Positions 52,509 through 61,151 of a DNA stretch of 64,000 nt are shown here, in pieces. Origin of the DNA: Leisingera sp. ANG-M1. Lineage in GTDB: Bacteria > Pseudomonadota > Alphaproteobacteria > Rhodobacterales > Rhodobacteraceae. Where the stretch lies: assembly GCF_000813745.1 (NCBI RefSeq), contig NZ_JWLC01000005.1, forward strand, positions 62,001 through 126,000, given 5' to 3'. Below the pieces are notes generated by a model that searched no databases, was not told the DNA's origin, and saw nothing but the letters and a program-made list of their open reading frames with translations. A program made the translations under genes and the position numbers. Position 1 is the first letter of the stretch. The number at the start of each line of letters is the position of its first letter.

Positions 52509-52970
52509 CTACAACGGCAGCACCCGCCCCTCGGCAATCGCCTCCATCGCAAAGTAGGAGGTCACGCTGTCCAGCTCGACGCCGGAAATCAGCCGCTGAT
52601 AGACCCGGTCATAGCTGGCCATGTCCTGGGTCACCACTTTCAGCTGGTAATCGTAATCGCCGCCGATGCGGTGGAAATCCACGACTTCGGGGATTGCCAG
52701 CACATGGCGGCGGAAGGATTGCAGCCAATCCGCCGAGTGGTGCCGGGTGCGCAAAAGCACAAACACCACCAGATCCAGCCCCAGCTGCTTGCGGTCCAGC
52801 CGCGCGGTGGACCCCTGCAGCAGCCCGCTGTCATTCAGCGCCTTCAGCCGCCGCCAGCAGGCGTTCTGAGACAAGCCGACCTGGTCGGCCAGCTCCCGTT
52901 GCGACAGGCTGGCATCCTGCTGCAGCGCACGCAGAATCGCCCTGTCAATCTGATCGATTGATTTGCTCAT
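52509..52970 (-). CDS. Lrp/AsnC-family regulator
   Basis: 153 residues. The N-terminal winged helix is IDRAILRALQQDASLSQRELADQVGLSQNACWRRLKALNDSG, and a C-terminal RAM domain carries RIGGDYDYQLKVVTQDMASYDRVYQRLI. ATG 52970 is used; an upstream GTG at 52988 has no support. Divergent from a class V aminotransferase across 104 bp, so it probably regulates that gene in response to an amino acid. Confidence 0.92.
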   Translation of the reverse strand: MSKSIDQIDRAILRALQQDASLSQRELADQVGLSQNACWRRLKALNDSGLLQGSTARLDRKQLGLDLVVFVLLRTRHHSADWLQSFRRHVLAIPEVVDFHRIGGDYDYQLKVVTQDMASYDRVYQRLISGVELDSVTSYFAMEAIAEGRVLPL

Positions 52971-53074
52971 GAGTAGATCATATGACACAATTCTTCGACA
53001 AAATACTCAGTAATTGATTAAGCTTTCGCGCCTTCATCCGTTCACAATAGCTGCAGCAAAAACGGAGGCGCGGT

Positions 53075-54499
53075 ATGACCCTGGCAGCATTCAAACAAAC
53101 GATCCACCAGGCGGCCGTGGATGGCAGCATGGGCCAAAGCGTGATTGGCGACGGGATGGTGATCCCGGGCCTCGATAGCGAGGTGCCGCTGGTTTACGCC
53201 GACTATGTCGCCTCAGGCCGCGCTCTGCGCCAAGTCGAGGACTTCGTGGCACGGCAGGTGCTGCCATTCTACGCCAACTCCCATACCGAAGCCTCTTATT
53301 GCGGTACTCAAATGACCCGCCTGCGCCGAGAGGCGCGGGCTGAAATTGCCCGCATGACCGGCGCCACTGGGGATGATGCGGTGATTTTCACCGGATCGGG
53401 CGCCACCGCGGGCCTCAACCGGCTGGTCAGCCTGTTCGGCGTGAACGAGGCAGACCGGCCGGTTGTTTTCATCGGCCCTTATGAGCATCACTCCAACATC
53501 CTTCCCTGGCGCGAAAGCAAGGCTGAGGTGGTGGAAATCCCGGAAGCCCCCGGAGGCGGAGTGGATCTCGAAGCCTTGGAGCAGGCGCTGCAGGACCACG
53601 CAGGCAGCGATCTGAAAATCGGCAGTTTCTCGGCGGCCTCCAACGTGACCGGCATCATCACAGATCCGGATCCGATCAGCCGCCTGCTGCACGCCCACGG
53701 CGCGCTGGCCGTGTGGGATTATGCCGGCGGCGGGCCCTACCTGCCGATTGACATGGGGGCCAAAGGGGCCGCGCGCAAAGACGCAGTGGTGGTCTCGCCG
53801 CACAAGTTCCCGGGCGGCCCCGGCGCCTCGGGCGTACTGGTCGTCAACATTCAGGCGGTGCGCCGCCGCTGCCCCTCCTGGCCGGGAGGGGGAACGGTCA
53901 GCTTTGTTTCCCCTTGGCGGCATGAATACAGCGGCGACCTGGCGACTCGCGAGGAGGCGGGCACCCCAAATGTGATCGGCGACATCCGCGCCGCACTCGC
54001 CTTCCTGGTCAAAGAGGCCGTCGGGCAAGAGCAGATCGAAGCCCGCGAGGCCCAGTTCGCGCAAATGGCTTGGGAGGGCTGGTCCGGCAACCCGCGCCTG
54101 CGGATCCTTGGCCAGCGCGACGCGCACCGGCTGCCGATCTTCTCTTTCCTGGTCTCGGACGGGGCAGGGGCCCCGGTGCATCAGCAGCTTTTCACCCGGA
54201 TGCTGAGCGATGTCTACGGTATCCAGGCCCGCGGCGGCTGTGCCTGTGCCGGCCCTTATGCGCACCGGCTGCTGGACATCAGCCAGCCGGAATCTGAAAC
54301 GTTGTTTTCGGAGCTGCAGGCGGGTGAGGAGATGAAAAAACCCGGCTGGGTGCGGCTCAACTTCTCTTACCTGATGGAGCCGCAGACAGCGCAGTACATC
54401 ATTGACAGCGTCAACGATCTGACCCGCCGCGCGGCAGAACTGGCGCCGCGCTACAACGTTGATCCGGAAACCGCACGGTTCAAGGCGCTGGTGGCCTGA
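53075..54499 (+). CDS. Class V aminotransferase / cysteine desulfurase-like enzyme
   Basis: PLP enzyme of 474 residues with the NifS/SufS-like fold. The lysine that binds PLP is in VVSPHKFPGGPGASGVLVV, and the phosphate-site segment is FTGSGATAGLNRL. The C-terminal RGGCACAGPYAHRLLDI stretch resembles a subgroup near selenocysteine lyases, with cysteines that could carry sulfur. No SufU or SufE partner is adjacent. Divergent from an Lrp regulator, which suggests amino acid catabolism instead of iron-sulfur assembly. Substrate unknown. Confidence 0.87.
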   Translation: MTLAAFKQTIHQAAVDGSMGQSVIGDGMVIPGLDSEVPLVYADYVASGRALRQVEDFVARQVLPFYANSHTEASYCGTQMTRLRREARAEIARMTGATGDDAVIFTGSGATAGLNRLVSLFGVNEADRPVVFIGPYEHHSNILPWRESKAEVVEIPEAPGGGVDLEALEQALQDHAGSDLKIGSFSAASNVTGIITDPDPISRLLHAHGALAVWDYAGGGPYLPIDMGAKGAARKDAVVVSPHKFPGGPGASGVLVVNIQAVRRRCPSWPGGGTVSFVSPWRHEYSGDLATREEAGTPNVIGDIRAALAFLVKEAVGQEQIEAREAQFAQMAWEGWSGNPRLRILGQRDAHRLPIFSFLVSDGAGAPVHQQLFTRMLSDVYGIQARGGCACAGPYAHRLLDISQPESETLFSELQAGEEMKKPGWVRLNFSYLMEPQTAQYIIDSVNDLTRRAAELAPRYNVDPETARFKALVA

Positions 54500-54513
54500 G
54501 CCATATGGAACGT

Positions 54514-54538
54514 GTGCTTTCCCGGGGCGGGGAAGCAC
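54514..54538. repeat. GTGCTTTCCC / GGGGAAGCAC hairpin, left of the lysine-rich gene
   Basis: Arms 54514-54523 and 54529-54538 pair with one wobble over 5 bases. The right arm GGGGAAGCACC is repeated exactly at 56377-56387 on the other side of the gene at 54668. Confidence 0.6.
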
Positions 54539-54667
54539 CTCACATACCCGTGATATGTAGGTATCCGCACCGGCCGATTAAAGGGGGAAACTCTATTCTA
54601 AATCCCCCGGGACAGCGCTAACAGGCCGTGGCAGGCTTTGACTGTAGTAAAAAGTCGGAGCTGTGTT

Positions 54668-56314
54668 ATGGCCCTCAAGCTGTCCGCCCCGGTGGGCGAC
54701 AAGAAACGTATTACCAAGCCGGACCCCAAGACCGGCGAAAGCAAATTCAAACCCGTTAAGAACAATCCCGCAGACGTCGAATTGGTGCGTTTGATGCTCA
54801 AGGCGAACGGTTATTCCGTTGAGGTCAGCACCAAATGCGATGCCGGGCTGATCAAGACCATCCGGGACTTCCAGAAGAAGAAACTGGGCTTCCGCAAACC
54901 CGACGGCATTGTCGACCCCGGCATGCGCACCTGGAACGCAGGACTGCCCAAGCTGGCCGCGCAATACGCCGCGGATACCAAAGTCGAACGCGTCGAGGTC
55001 GTTGAGAACGGCAAAACCAAACTGATCACCGTGGCGGAGTATGAGGCGGGCCAGGAGGAGCTGCGCCGCAAGCTTCTGGCTAAGGCTGAGATGATGTACG
55101 GCCAGGCGGAATCATGGGTCGATTTCTGCAACGAAGTGGAAAACACCCGGCAGGGCAACGAGACTTTCCTGAACGCTTTGACGGAATTTGCCGTCAGCAT
55201 GGTCAACCACAAGACTGATCCGCCCTGGACTGCGATCCTGAATGCGCGATCCGAGGCAAGCCTGCTCAAGACGCTGACCAGCAAGAAGAAACCGGACTGG
55301 AAGAAGGTCTATAAGCAGGACGTGAAGGCCTCGAAGGCCTATAACACCGGCGGCAAGGCCTTTAAGAAATTCATCGACCAGCGCATCAGCACCGCCGGCG
55401 CCATTGTCTGGAAACTGGAAGTGGTGCGCGAGGTGTCCTTTGCCGTGGTCGAAACCTATATGACCGCCCGTCTGGTGGCGACCAAGGGCATGTCGCCGGC
55501 CAAGGCCCACGCCATTGCCGCCGCGAGCACCGAAGCGCTGAAATCCAGCGCAGGCCAGCTGGGTGAGCATCTGGCGGGCAACAAGGTGACCTGGGACGGC
55601 GCCGCCAAGAAAGTCTTCATCGACAGTTTCATTGCCGGCCTCGCAGGGGCTGCGGGCGGCAAGCTGACGGCCAAGCTTTCAGCGGGCCTGGCGGACGATC
55701 TGGCCAAGGCGGCTGCCAAAAAACTCTCGCGCGAGCTGCCCAAGAAGGCGGTGAAGGCCTTCTTTGAGAAGTTCCTGAAATCCAAGGCAGGCGAAGCCAT
55801 GGTGACCGAGGCGCTCAAGGAAACCATTGGCCTCGCCAAACCCTTGATCGAAAAGGGCCGCCCGCCCAACACCAAGGAGATCAAGGAGAGCATCGCCAAG
55901 ATTCTGACCGCAGGTATCATGTCGGCCGGTGCTGGCAAGGCGCTGGAGAAGTTCTCCTCAGGCTTCACCTCGGCGGCCGAAAAATTCCTCAAGACCAAAC
56001 TGGCGCCAGCCGCCATGGAAGGCGCGGTCAAGAAGGACCTGATCGCAAAATACGGCGTCAAGGCCACCGAGGATTTCATCAAACTGCACGGCGACGCGAT
56101 CTACGGCGAGATTGCCAAGCAGATCTCCGGCAAAACGCTCAGCAAATATGCGGGTGAGGCCTTGAACAGCTCGGACGGCTCGCAGTCGGCCGGCACCATG
56201 CAGAAGCAGGCCAACGAGGCGATGCGCAAGGACATGGAACTGCGCAAGGAGATCCAGAATATCATCATGGCAGAGGCCAAGCGCAAGATGCCCAAGACAG
56301 CAGGCGCGCATTAG
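54668..56314 (+). CDS. Lysine-rich protein with peptidoglycan-binding-like N-terminus
   Basis: 548 residues. Residues about 30-85 (VELVRLMLKANGYSVEVSTKCDAGLIKTIRDFQKKKLGFRKPDGIVDPGMRTW) match a PG_binding_1-like fold with the D-x-G-x-x-K-T, FQ and D-G-x-V-D-P features. The remainder is helical, strongly basic and rich in Lys and Ala, with a hydrophobic glycine/alanine stretch near residue 320. No signal peptide. The gene stands alone, and its codon use looks less GC-biased than that of its neighbours. A type VI or contact-dependent effector is possible, but no immunity or secretion gene is near. Start ATG 54668 follows GGAG; an upstream in-frame start at 54638 is weaker. Confidence 0.8.
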   Translation: MALKLSAPVGDKKRITKPDPKTGESKFKPVKNNPADVELVRLMLKANGYSVEVSTKCDAGLIKTIRDFQKKKLGFRKPDGIVDPGMRTWNAGLPKLAAQYAADTKVERVEVVENGKTKLITVAEYEAGQEELRRKLLAKAEMMYGQAESWVDFCNEVENTRQGNETFLNALTEFAVSMVNHKTDPPWTAILNARSEASLLKTLTSKKKPDWKKVYKQDVKASKAYNTGGKAFKKFIDQRISTAGAIVWKLEVVREVSFAVVETYMTARLVATKGMSPAKAHAIAAASTEALKSSAGQLGEHLAGNKVTWDGAAKKVFIDSFIAGLAGAAGGKLTAKLSAGLADDLAKAAAKKLSRELPKKAVKAFFEKFLKSKAGEAMVTEALKETIGLAKPLIEKGRPPNTKEIKESIAKILTAGIMSAGAGKALEKFSSGFTSAAEKFLKTKLAPAAMEGAVKKDLIAKYGVKATEDFIKLHGDAIYGEIAKQISGKTLSKYAGEALNSSDGSQSAGTMQKQANEAMRKDMELRKEIQNIIMAEAKRKMPKTAGAH

Positions 56315-56376
56315 GAAGCCAGATCCTGATGCGCTCTGCCAGCGCCGGGGGCTGCCGGGAGGGGGCGGCAGCATTT

Positions 56377-56403
56377 GGGGAAGCACCATCTTGGTGCTTC
56401 CCC
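56377..56403. repeat. Perfect GGGGAAGCACC / GGTGCTTCCCC hairpin, right of the lysine-rich gene
   Basis: Arms 56377-56387 and 56393-56403 pair over 11 bp around ATCTT. The left arm is identical to 54529-54539. It may also act as the transcription terminator, though no T-run follows. Confidence 0.65.
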
Positions 56404-56452
56404 ACCGGCGTTTGGGCCGCTATGACGGGCTGGAATTAAGGAGCCCGTAATT

Positions 56453-57538
56453 ATGACCCAACTCACACCGCAGCCCGGTATCATGGACATCGCTCTGTAC
56501 CAGGGCGGGGCTGCCCATGTGAAAGGGGTGAGCAATGTTGTGAAGCTCTCCTCGAACGAGAACCCCCTTGGCCCCAGCCCGCGCGCCATCCAGGCGATGC
56601 AGGAGGCGGCGGCCAATATGCACCGCTATCCCGGTTCGGACCACGCGGCGCTGCGGCAGGCGATCGGCGAGGTTCACGGGCTGGAGCCGGAGCAGATCAT
56701 CTGCGGCGCGGGCAGCGACGAGATCATCGCTTTCCTGTGCCAGGCCTATGCCGGCCCGGGGGATGAGGTGCTTTACACCGAACACGGCTTTGCCATGTAC
56801 CGCATCAGCGCGCTGGCGGCCGGAGCGACTCCGGTTGAGGTCAAGGAACGCGAGCGTGTAACGGACGTGGACGCGCTGCTGGCAGGCTGCACCGACAAGA
56901 CCAAACTGGTTTTCATCGCCAACCCCAACAACCCCACCGGTACCATGATCAGCGAGGCTGAGGTGGCGCGTCTGGCCGACGGCCTGCCCGAAGGCGCGCT
57001 GCTGGTTCTGGACGGCGCCTATGCGGAATATGTCGAAGGCTTTGACGCCGGCGCCGCGGTGATTGCTGCACGCAGCAACGTCTTCATGACCCGCACCTTC
57101 TCCAAGATCTACGGGCTGGGCGGTGCGCGCATCGGCTGGGGCTACGGCCCCAAGGAAATCATCAATGTGCTGAACCGGGTGCGCGGGCCGTTCAACGTCT
57201 CCAGCACTGCGCTGGCCGGGGCGGAGGCCTCGGTGCGCGATGTGGATTACGTGGACCAGTGCCGCGCCGAAAACGCCAAATGGCGTGCCTGGCTGGCGGG
57301 AGCCCTGGCTGAGCTTGGCGTGCCGTCTGATGTTTCCAGCACCAATTTCATCCTCGCGCGCTTCAGCAGCCAGGCTGAGGCCGAAGCCTGCGACAGCTAC
57401 CTGCAGTCGCAGGGGCTGATCGTGCGCCGGGTGGCGGGCTACAATCTCCCCACGGCGCTGCGCATCACCATTGGTGACGAAGCTTCCTGCCGCCGGGTAG
57501 CGGAAGGGGTGAAGGCGTTCAAAGAGGGCCGGGCATGA
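56453..57538 (+). CDS. hisC: Histidinol-phosphate aminotransferase
   Basis: Fold type I PLP enzyme of 361 residues for histidine synthesis; many bacterial homologues also transaminate aromatic keto acids. The N-terminal [18 protein letters not shown], the aspartate region [12 protein letters not shown] and the PLP-lysine segment [18 protein letters not shown] are classic. Its stop overlaps the next gene by 4 bases. That gene encodes prephenate or arogenate dehydrogenase, so a shared role in tyrosine and phenylalanine formation is likely. Confidence 0.93.
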   Translation: MTQLTPQPGIMDIALYQGGAAHVKGVSNVVKLSSNENPLGPSPRAIQAMQEAAANMHRYPGSDHAALRQAIGEVHGLEPEQIICGAGSDEIIAFLCQAYAGPGDEVLYTEHGFAMYRISALAAGATPVEVKERERVTDVDALLAGCTDKTKLVFIANPNNPTGTMISEAEVARLADGLPEGALLVLDGAYAEYVEGFDAGAAVIAARSNVFMTRTFSKIYGLGGARIGWGYGPKEIINVLNRVRGPFNVSSTALAGAEASVRDVDYVDQCRAENAKWRAWLAGALAELGVPSDVSSTNFILARFSSQAEAEACDSYLQSQGLIVRRVAGYNLPTALRITIGDEASCRRVAEGVKAFKEGRA

Positions 57539-58455
57539 GCAATCAAGTGTACGGGCGCGTGGCGCTGATCGGGCTGGGCCTGATCGCGTCCTCGATGTTC
57601 TGGGCGATCAAGCGCGCAGGCCTCGCCGGTGAAGTCACCGGCTTTGCCCGCAGCGAAGAAACCCGCGAGACCGCCCGCAAGATCGGGTTGTGCGACCGTG
57701 TCTGCGACAGCGCGCAGGAAGCGGCGCGGGGCGCCGATCTGGTGGTGCTGTGTGTACCTGTCGGTGCCATGGGCCCGGTGATGGAAGACATTGCGCCCGT
57801 ATTGAAGCCCGGCGCCACGGTTTCAGATGTGGGCTCGGTGAAACGCCATGTGATCGATGCGGTTCAGCCGCATATCCCCGAAGGCGTGCATTTCGTGCCC
57901 GCCCACCCGCTGGCAGGCACCGAGCATTCCGGCCCCGAATCCGGCTTTGCCGAGCTGTTCGACAACCGCTGGTCGCTTCTGGTGCCGGTCGAGGGCACCG
58001 ACCCGCAGGCAGTGGAACAGCTGCGCAAGCTGTGGGAAGGCATGGGCGCCAATGTTGATGTGATGGACGCTGACCACCATGACTTGGTTCTGGCCGTCAC
58101 CTCGCACACGCCGCACCTGATCGCCTATACCATGGTCGGCGTCGCGGATGACCTGCGCCGGGTGACCGACAGCGAGGTGATCAAATACTCTGCTGCCGGT
58201 TTCCGCGACTTCACCCGGATTGCCGCCTCGGACCCGACCATGTGGCGCGACGTATTCCTGACCAACAAGGATGCCACGCTGGAAATCCTGGGCCGCTTCA
58301 CCGAGGAGCTCTTTGCGCTGCAGCGGGCGATCCGCACCGGCGACGGCGAGCATTTGCACGATTATTTCACCCGCACCCGCGCCATCCGCCGCGGCATTAT
58401 CGAGGCGGGCCAGGACACGGCCGCGCCCGACTTTGGCCGGGGGCCGCAGAAGTGA
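57535..58455 (+). CDS. Prephenate/arogenate dehydrogenase (TyrA/TyrC type)
   Basis: NAD(P)-dependent oxidative decarboxylase in tyrosine synthesis, 306 residues. The Rossmann motif is [21 protein letters not shown], with G-x-G-x-x-A rather than the more frequent third glycine. [19 protein letters not shown] and [15 protein letters not shown] carry the catalytic histidine and substrate-binding residues. No chorismate mutase or ACT domain is fused. Between hisC and an extensin-family gene, overlapping both. Confidence 0.92.
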   Translation: MSNQVYGRVALIGLGLIASSMFWAIKRAGLAGEVTGFARSEETRETARKIGLCDRVCDSAQEAARGADLVVLCVPVGAMGPVMEDIAPVLKPGATVSDVGSVKRHVIDAVQPHIPEGVHFVPAHPLAGTEHSGPESGFAELFDNRWSLLVPVEGTDPQAVEQLRKLWEGMGANVDVMDADHHDLVLAVTSHTPHLIAYTMVGVADDLRRVTDSEVIKYSAAGFRDFTRIAASDPTMWRDVFLTNKDATLEILGRFTEELFALQRAIRTGDGEHLHDYFTRTRAIRRGIIEAGQDTAAPDFGRGPQK

Positions 58456-59171
58456 TCCGTGCAAGCCTGTTGCTGCTGGCAATCACATGCGCCGGTGCTG
58501 TTGCGGCCGAAAACCCGGGGCAGCAGGCCGCAGAACCGGTGGTTTTTGCAGCTCTGGCACCGTCGGTTGCAACCCTTCCGGAGCTGCCGCAGATACCTGG
58601 TGTGCAAACCCGGGAAACCAAGGTCCTGTTCGGCAGCCGCAAACGCCGCAAAGGCGCAGTTTGCGGTGATATTGATATCAAAGGCGTGGAAGCAGGCGAC
58701 ATCGCCGGCACTCTGCCGGGCTGCGGTGCCAGCGATGCGGTGCGGGTGCGCGAGATCTCAGGCGTGCGGCTCAGCCAGTCGGCGCTGATGACCTGCGGTA
58801 CCGCCAAAGCCCTGAAGAAATGGATCGGCCGCGAGGTTGAAACTGCCTTTGGCCGCCGCAACAAGGTGGTGTCCCTGCGCGTCGCCGCCCATTACGCCTG
58901 CCGCACCCGCAACAACCGTCCCGGAGCCAGGATTTCCGAGCACGGCCGGGGCAAGGCCATCGACATCTCCGGCTTCACGCTGGAGAGCGGCGAGACCATC
59001 ACGGTGCTGGACGGCTGGAAGCAGCGCAAGACCCGGCGCAAGCTGAAGAAAATCTGGAAAGCTGCTTGCGGTCCCTTCGGCACCGTGCTTGGGCCTGAAG
59101 CCGACCGCTACCACCGCGATCACTTCCATCTGGACATCGCCCGCCATCGCGGCGGCGCCTATTGCCGCTAG
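58452..59171 (+). CDS. Extensin-family (LAS-type metallopeptidase-like) secreted protein
   Basis: 239 residues, GTG start at 58452 overlapping the previous stop. Residues 1-19 are a signal peptide (ASLLLLAITCAGAVAA). The C-terminal extensin-like domain contains ISEHGRGKAIDISGF and DRYHRDHFHLDIARH. These supply the H-x6-D and H-x-H pattern of D-Ala-D-Ala/LD-carboxypeptidases, so peptidoglycan cleavage is plausible. Cysteines at several conserved places suggest disulfides. Periplasmic. The overlap with tyrosine synthesis is probably only transcriptional. Confidence 0.88.
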   Translation: MIRASLLLLAITCAGAVAAENPGQQAAEPVVFAALAPSVATLPELPQIPGVQTRETKVLFGSRKRRKGAVCGDIDIKGVEAGDIAGTLPGCGASDAVRVREISGVRLSQSALMTCGTAKALKKWIGREVETAFGRRNKVVSLRVAAHYACRTRNNRPGARISEHGRGKAIDISGFTLESGETITVLDGWKQRKTRRKLKKIWKAACGPFGTVLGPEADRYHRDHFHLDIARHRGGAYCR

Positions 59172-59477
59172 TCCTCCTTCTTCCTCTTGCCCAAAATATC
59201 CTGGAGCGCGAGGCAGAGCCTCGCATCCGAACGGCTGCTCCTGGCCCCAACGTTCTAGAAAAACCGGCCCGGCGGTCTCCCGCGCCTGAAAGTGCCCTGC
59301 GGGCCCATTACAGCCTTGGGCCGGGCGCGCTGCGCGCGCGAGGGTCTGCTGAGAAGCGCTTCAGGGGCAAACCTGCCCTGAAGCGCCTTGCCAAGTATGC
59401 TGAAGTTTGCCTGTAAAGGGTGAACGGCGCGTTGCGCCGCCGCTGCGCGGCCCTTGACAGGCCGCGTGCTGCAGGGG
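59172..59477. other. 306-bp intergenic region between converging genes
   Basis: No gene. It contains the intergenic hairpin repeat at 59188-59224, with GCGAGGC 59208-59214 pairing with GCCTCGC 59218-59224. GC-rich inverted repeats lie around 59320-59345 and 59425-59470. Bidirectional termination is the likely function. Confidence 0.55.
59188..59224. repeat. Intergenic hairpin repeat, copy 2
   Basis: TGCCCAAAATATCCTGGAG followed by a perfect 7-bp hairpin with AGA loop. Compare the element at 52443-52485. Confidence 0.4.
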
Positions 59478-60476
59478 TCAGCGGATGATCAGCCGCGGCG
59501 CCGGGCCCAAGGGCAGGGGCCCAAGGGTCACATAGCCGCCCGAGAACCCCAAGGCGATATCGAGGTTGCGTGGGTTGCCGCCGGCTCCGGCCAGAAGGCT
59601 TAGCACCCGTTCCACCGAGCTCCGCAAGGAGGGCGGCAGCACGCCGCTGCGCTCAGCCATCAGCACCAGACCGCGCCAGTTCTCCGCCTGCAGCGCGATC
59701 TCCCCCTCTGGCCGGCCGCTCTCGTCCACTGTCAGGTCTCCAGCGGCCTTGAGCCGCAGATCCCCCCAGCGGGCCTCGGCCAGTTTCAGGTTGATCCGGC
59801 GCGGTTGCGGCCGTTGCTGCTCCAGTGCCGCGCGGTCCCAGGCCGCGTCGAAATCCACCGTCATCTTCACCGTCAGCGCATCAAACGCCTCCGGCAGATC
59901 GGAACTGGCGGCAAGCAGCCGCCGCCAGGCAGCCCGCGGAGTAAACGCTCTGGCTTCGCCGCTGATGCGGTAGCGTTCGGGCGTCTCCGTCTGCACCATG
60001 CGCAGATCCAGCGCGCTGCCGCTCAGCACGGTTTCGCCGCCGCGGGCAATCTGCCACGGGGCGGAAAACAGCCCCATTTCCTCCAGCTCCAGCGCGGCAC
60101 CCGGCGCCAGCTGCAGGCTGGCCTGCAATCCTTGGGCCGTGATCACAGCAGTCTGGTCGAAATACGAGAGCCGCTGCGCCGTCTCCGGAAACCGCAAAGT
60201 CAGATGCCCCGGCCAAAGTGCCGGGTTCTCCAGCTCCAGCCAATCCGCCCGCCAGGCGGTGCCGGTGCCGGGATCTGCCAGCGTCGGGCGGGTGATCCGC
60301 GTCGCATGTTGTGAGGGATAACCGCTGGTTTCTATCCCGGCATATTCTGCTTGCCAGCCCTGCCGCTCCTGCTCAGCAAACCAGGCGGTTATGCCGGTCT
60401 TCAGCCCCCAGGCAGCGGCAGTCCAATAGAGGCTCCACAGCAGCAGAGCGGCGATCAGCAGTTTTGCCAGGCGCAT
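59478..60476 (-). CDS. DUF2125 domain protein
   Basis: 332 residues with a single N-terminal membrane anchor or signal (LAKLLIAALLLWSLYWTAAAWGL, about 3-26), followed by a large periplasmic beta-rich domain. GYPSQHATRITRPTLADPGTGTAWRADWLELENPALWPGHLTL matches the DUF2125 family, common in alphaproteobacteria and unassigned. ATG 60476 is chosen since the frame open to 60551 lacks a start signal. Divergent from the ChaC-like gene with 67 bp between. Confidence 0.86.
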   Translation of the reverse strand: MRLAKLLIAALLLWSLYWTAAAWGLKTGITAWFAEQERQGWQAEYAGIETSGYPSQHATRITRPTLADPGTGTAWRADWLELENPALWPGHLTLRFPETAQRLSYFDQTAVITAQGLQASLQLAPGAALELEEMGLFSAPWQIARGGETVLSGSALDLRMVQTETPERYRISGEARAFTPRAAWRRLLAASSDLPEAFDALTVKMTVDFDAAWDRAALEQQRPQPRRINLKLAEARWGDLRLKAAGDLTVDESGRPEGEIALQAENWRGLVLMAERSGVLPPSLRSSVERVLSLLAGAGGNPRNLDIALGFSGGYVTLGPLPLGPAPRLIIR

Positions 60477-60543
60477 CGGATAGCCTCTTTTGTCCGCAGC
60501 AGGATTGCTGTTTATAGGGGGAGAGCAGAAAGGGCCAGACAAC

Positions 60544-61074
60544 ATGACCATGTGGGTATTCGGATACGGATCGCTTCTTTGGAACCCCGGCTTCCCGGTG
60601 GCGCGGCGCGAAGTGGCGGTGCTGCACGGCTATGCGCGCTCCTTCTGCATGACGTCGATCCACCACCGCGGCACCGAGGATCACCCCGGCCTGGTGCTGG
60701 CTCTGGACGAAACCGAAGGCGCCCATTGCAAAGGGCTGGCCCTGTCGGTTGAGGCCGGCCACGAAGAACAGACCCTGGCCGAGCTGCGCGAGCGCGAGCT
60801 GATCTCCTCCGCCTATCTGGAACGCGATCTGGAGGTGGAGCTGGCGGATGGCTCGGTCGTCACCGCCGTGACCTATGTGATAGACCCGCACCACGTGCAG
60901 TATTGCGGCGGTCTCAGCCTGGAGGAGCAGGCGCAGATGATCGCCCATGCGGTTGGCGGGCGCGGGCCCAACACCGAGTATCTCTACAACACCGCCGAGC
61001 ATCTGTCCGAGATCGGCCTGGCGGACCGCGACCTCGATTGGCTGACAGGGCGGGTTCGGGAAATCACCGCATAA
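60544..61074 (+). CDS. ChaC-like gamma-glutamylcyclotransferase
   Basis: 176 residues, the size of glutathione-specific ChaC enzymes, which split glutathione into 5-oxoproline and Cys-Gly. The substrate-loop signature is WVFGYGSLLWNPGFP at the N-terminus. SIHHRGTEDHPGLVLALD and YLERDLEVELADG follow. The catalytic glutamate is expected near the E-R-E-L-I-S-S-A-Y-L-E region. ATG 60544 gives the standard N-terminus; the reading frame extends upstream without a ribosome site. Cytoplasmic glutathione turnover is the likely role. Confidence 0.88.
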   Translation: MTMWVFGYGSLLWNPGFPVARREVAVLHGYARSFCMTSIHHRGTEDHPGLVLALDETEGAHCKGLALSVEAGHEEQTLAELRERELISSAYLERDLEVELADGSVVTAVTYVIDPHHVQYCGGLSLEEQAQMIAHAVGGRGPNTEYLYNTAEHLSEIGLADRDLDWLTGRVREITA

Positions 61075-61088
61075 AGCCTTGGCGCTTT

Positions 61089-61138
61089 TGACACTTTGCT
61101 TATAGGCTGCAATCGCAATACGAGCAGCAAAAGTGTCA
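61089..61138. promoter_or_regulatory. Inverted repeat TGACACTTTGCT / AGCAAAAGTGTCA before the ExbB-like gene
   Basis: Arms at 61089-61100 and 61126-61138 match except for one extra base. The left arm overlaps a TTGACA -35-like element (61088-61093). The right arm overlaps the AGGAG ribosome site region (61138-61142). It could be an operator or a leader hairpin. Confidence 0.45.
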
Positions 61139-61151
61139 GGAGCCCGACAAG

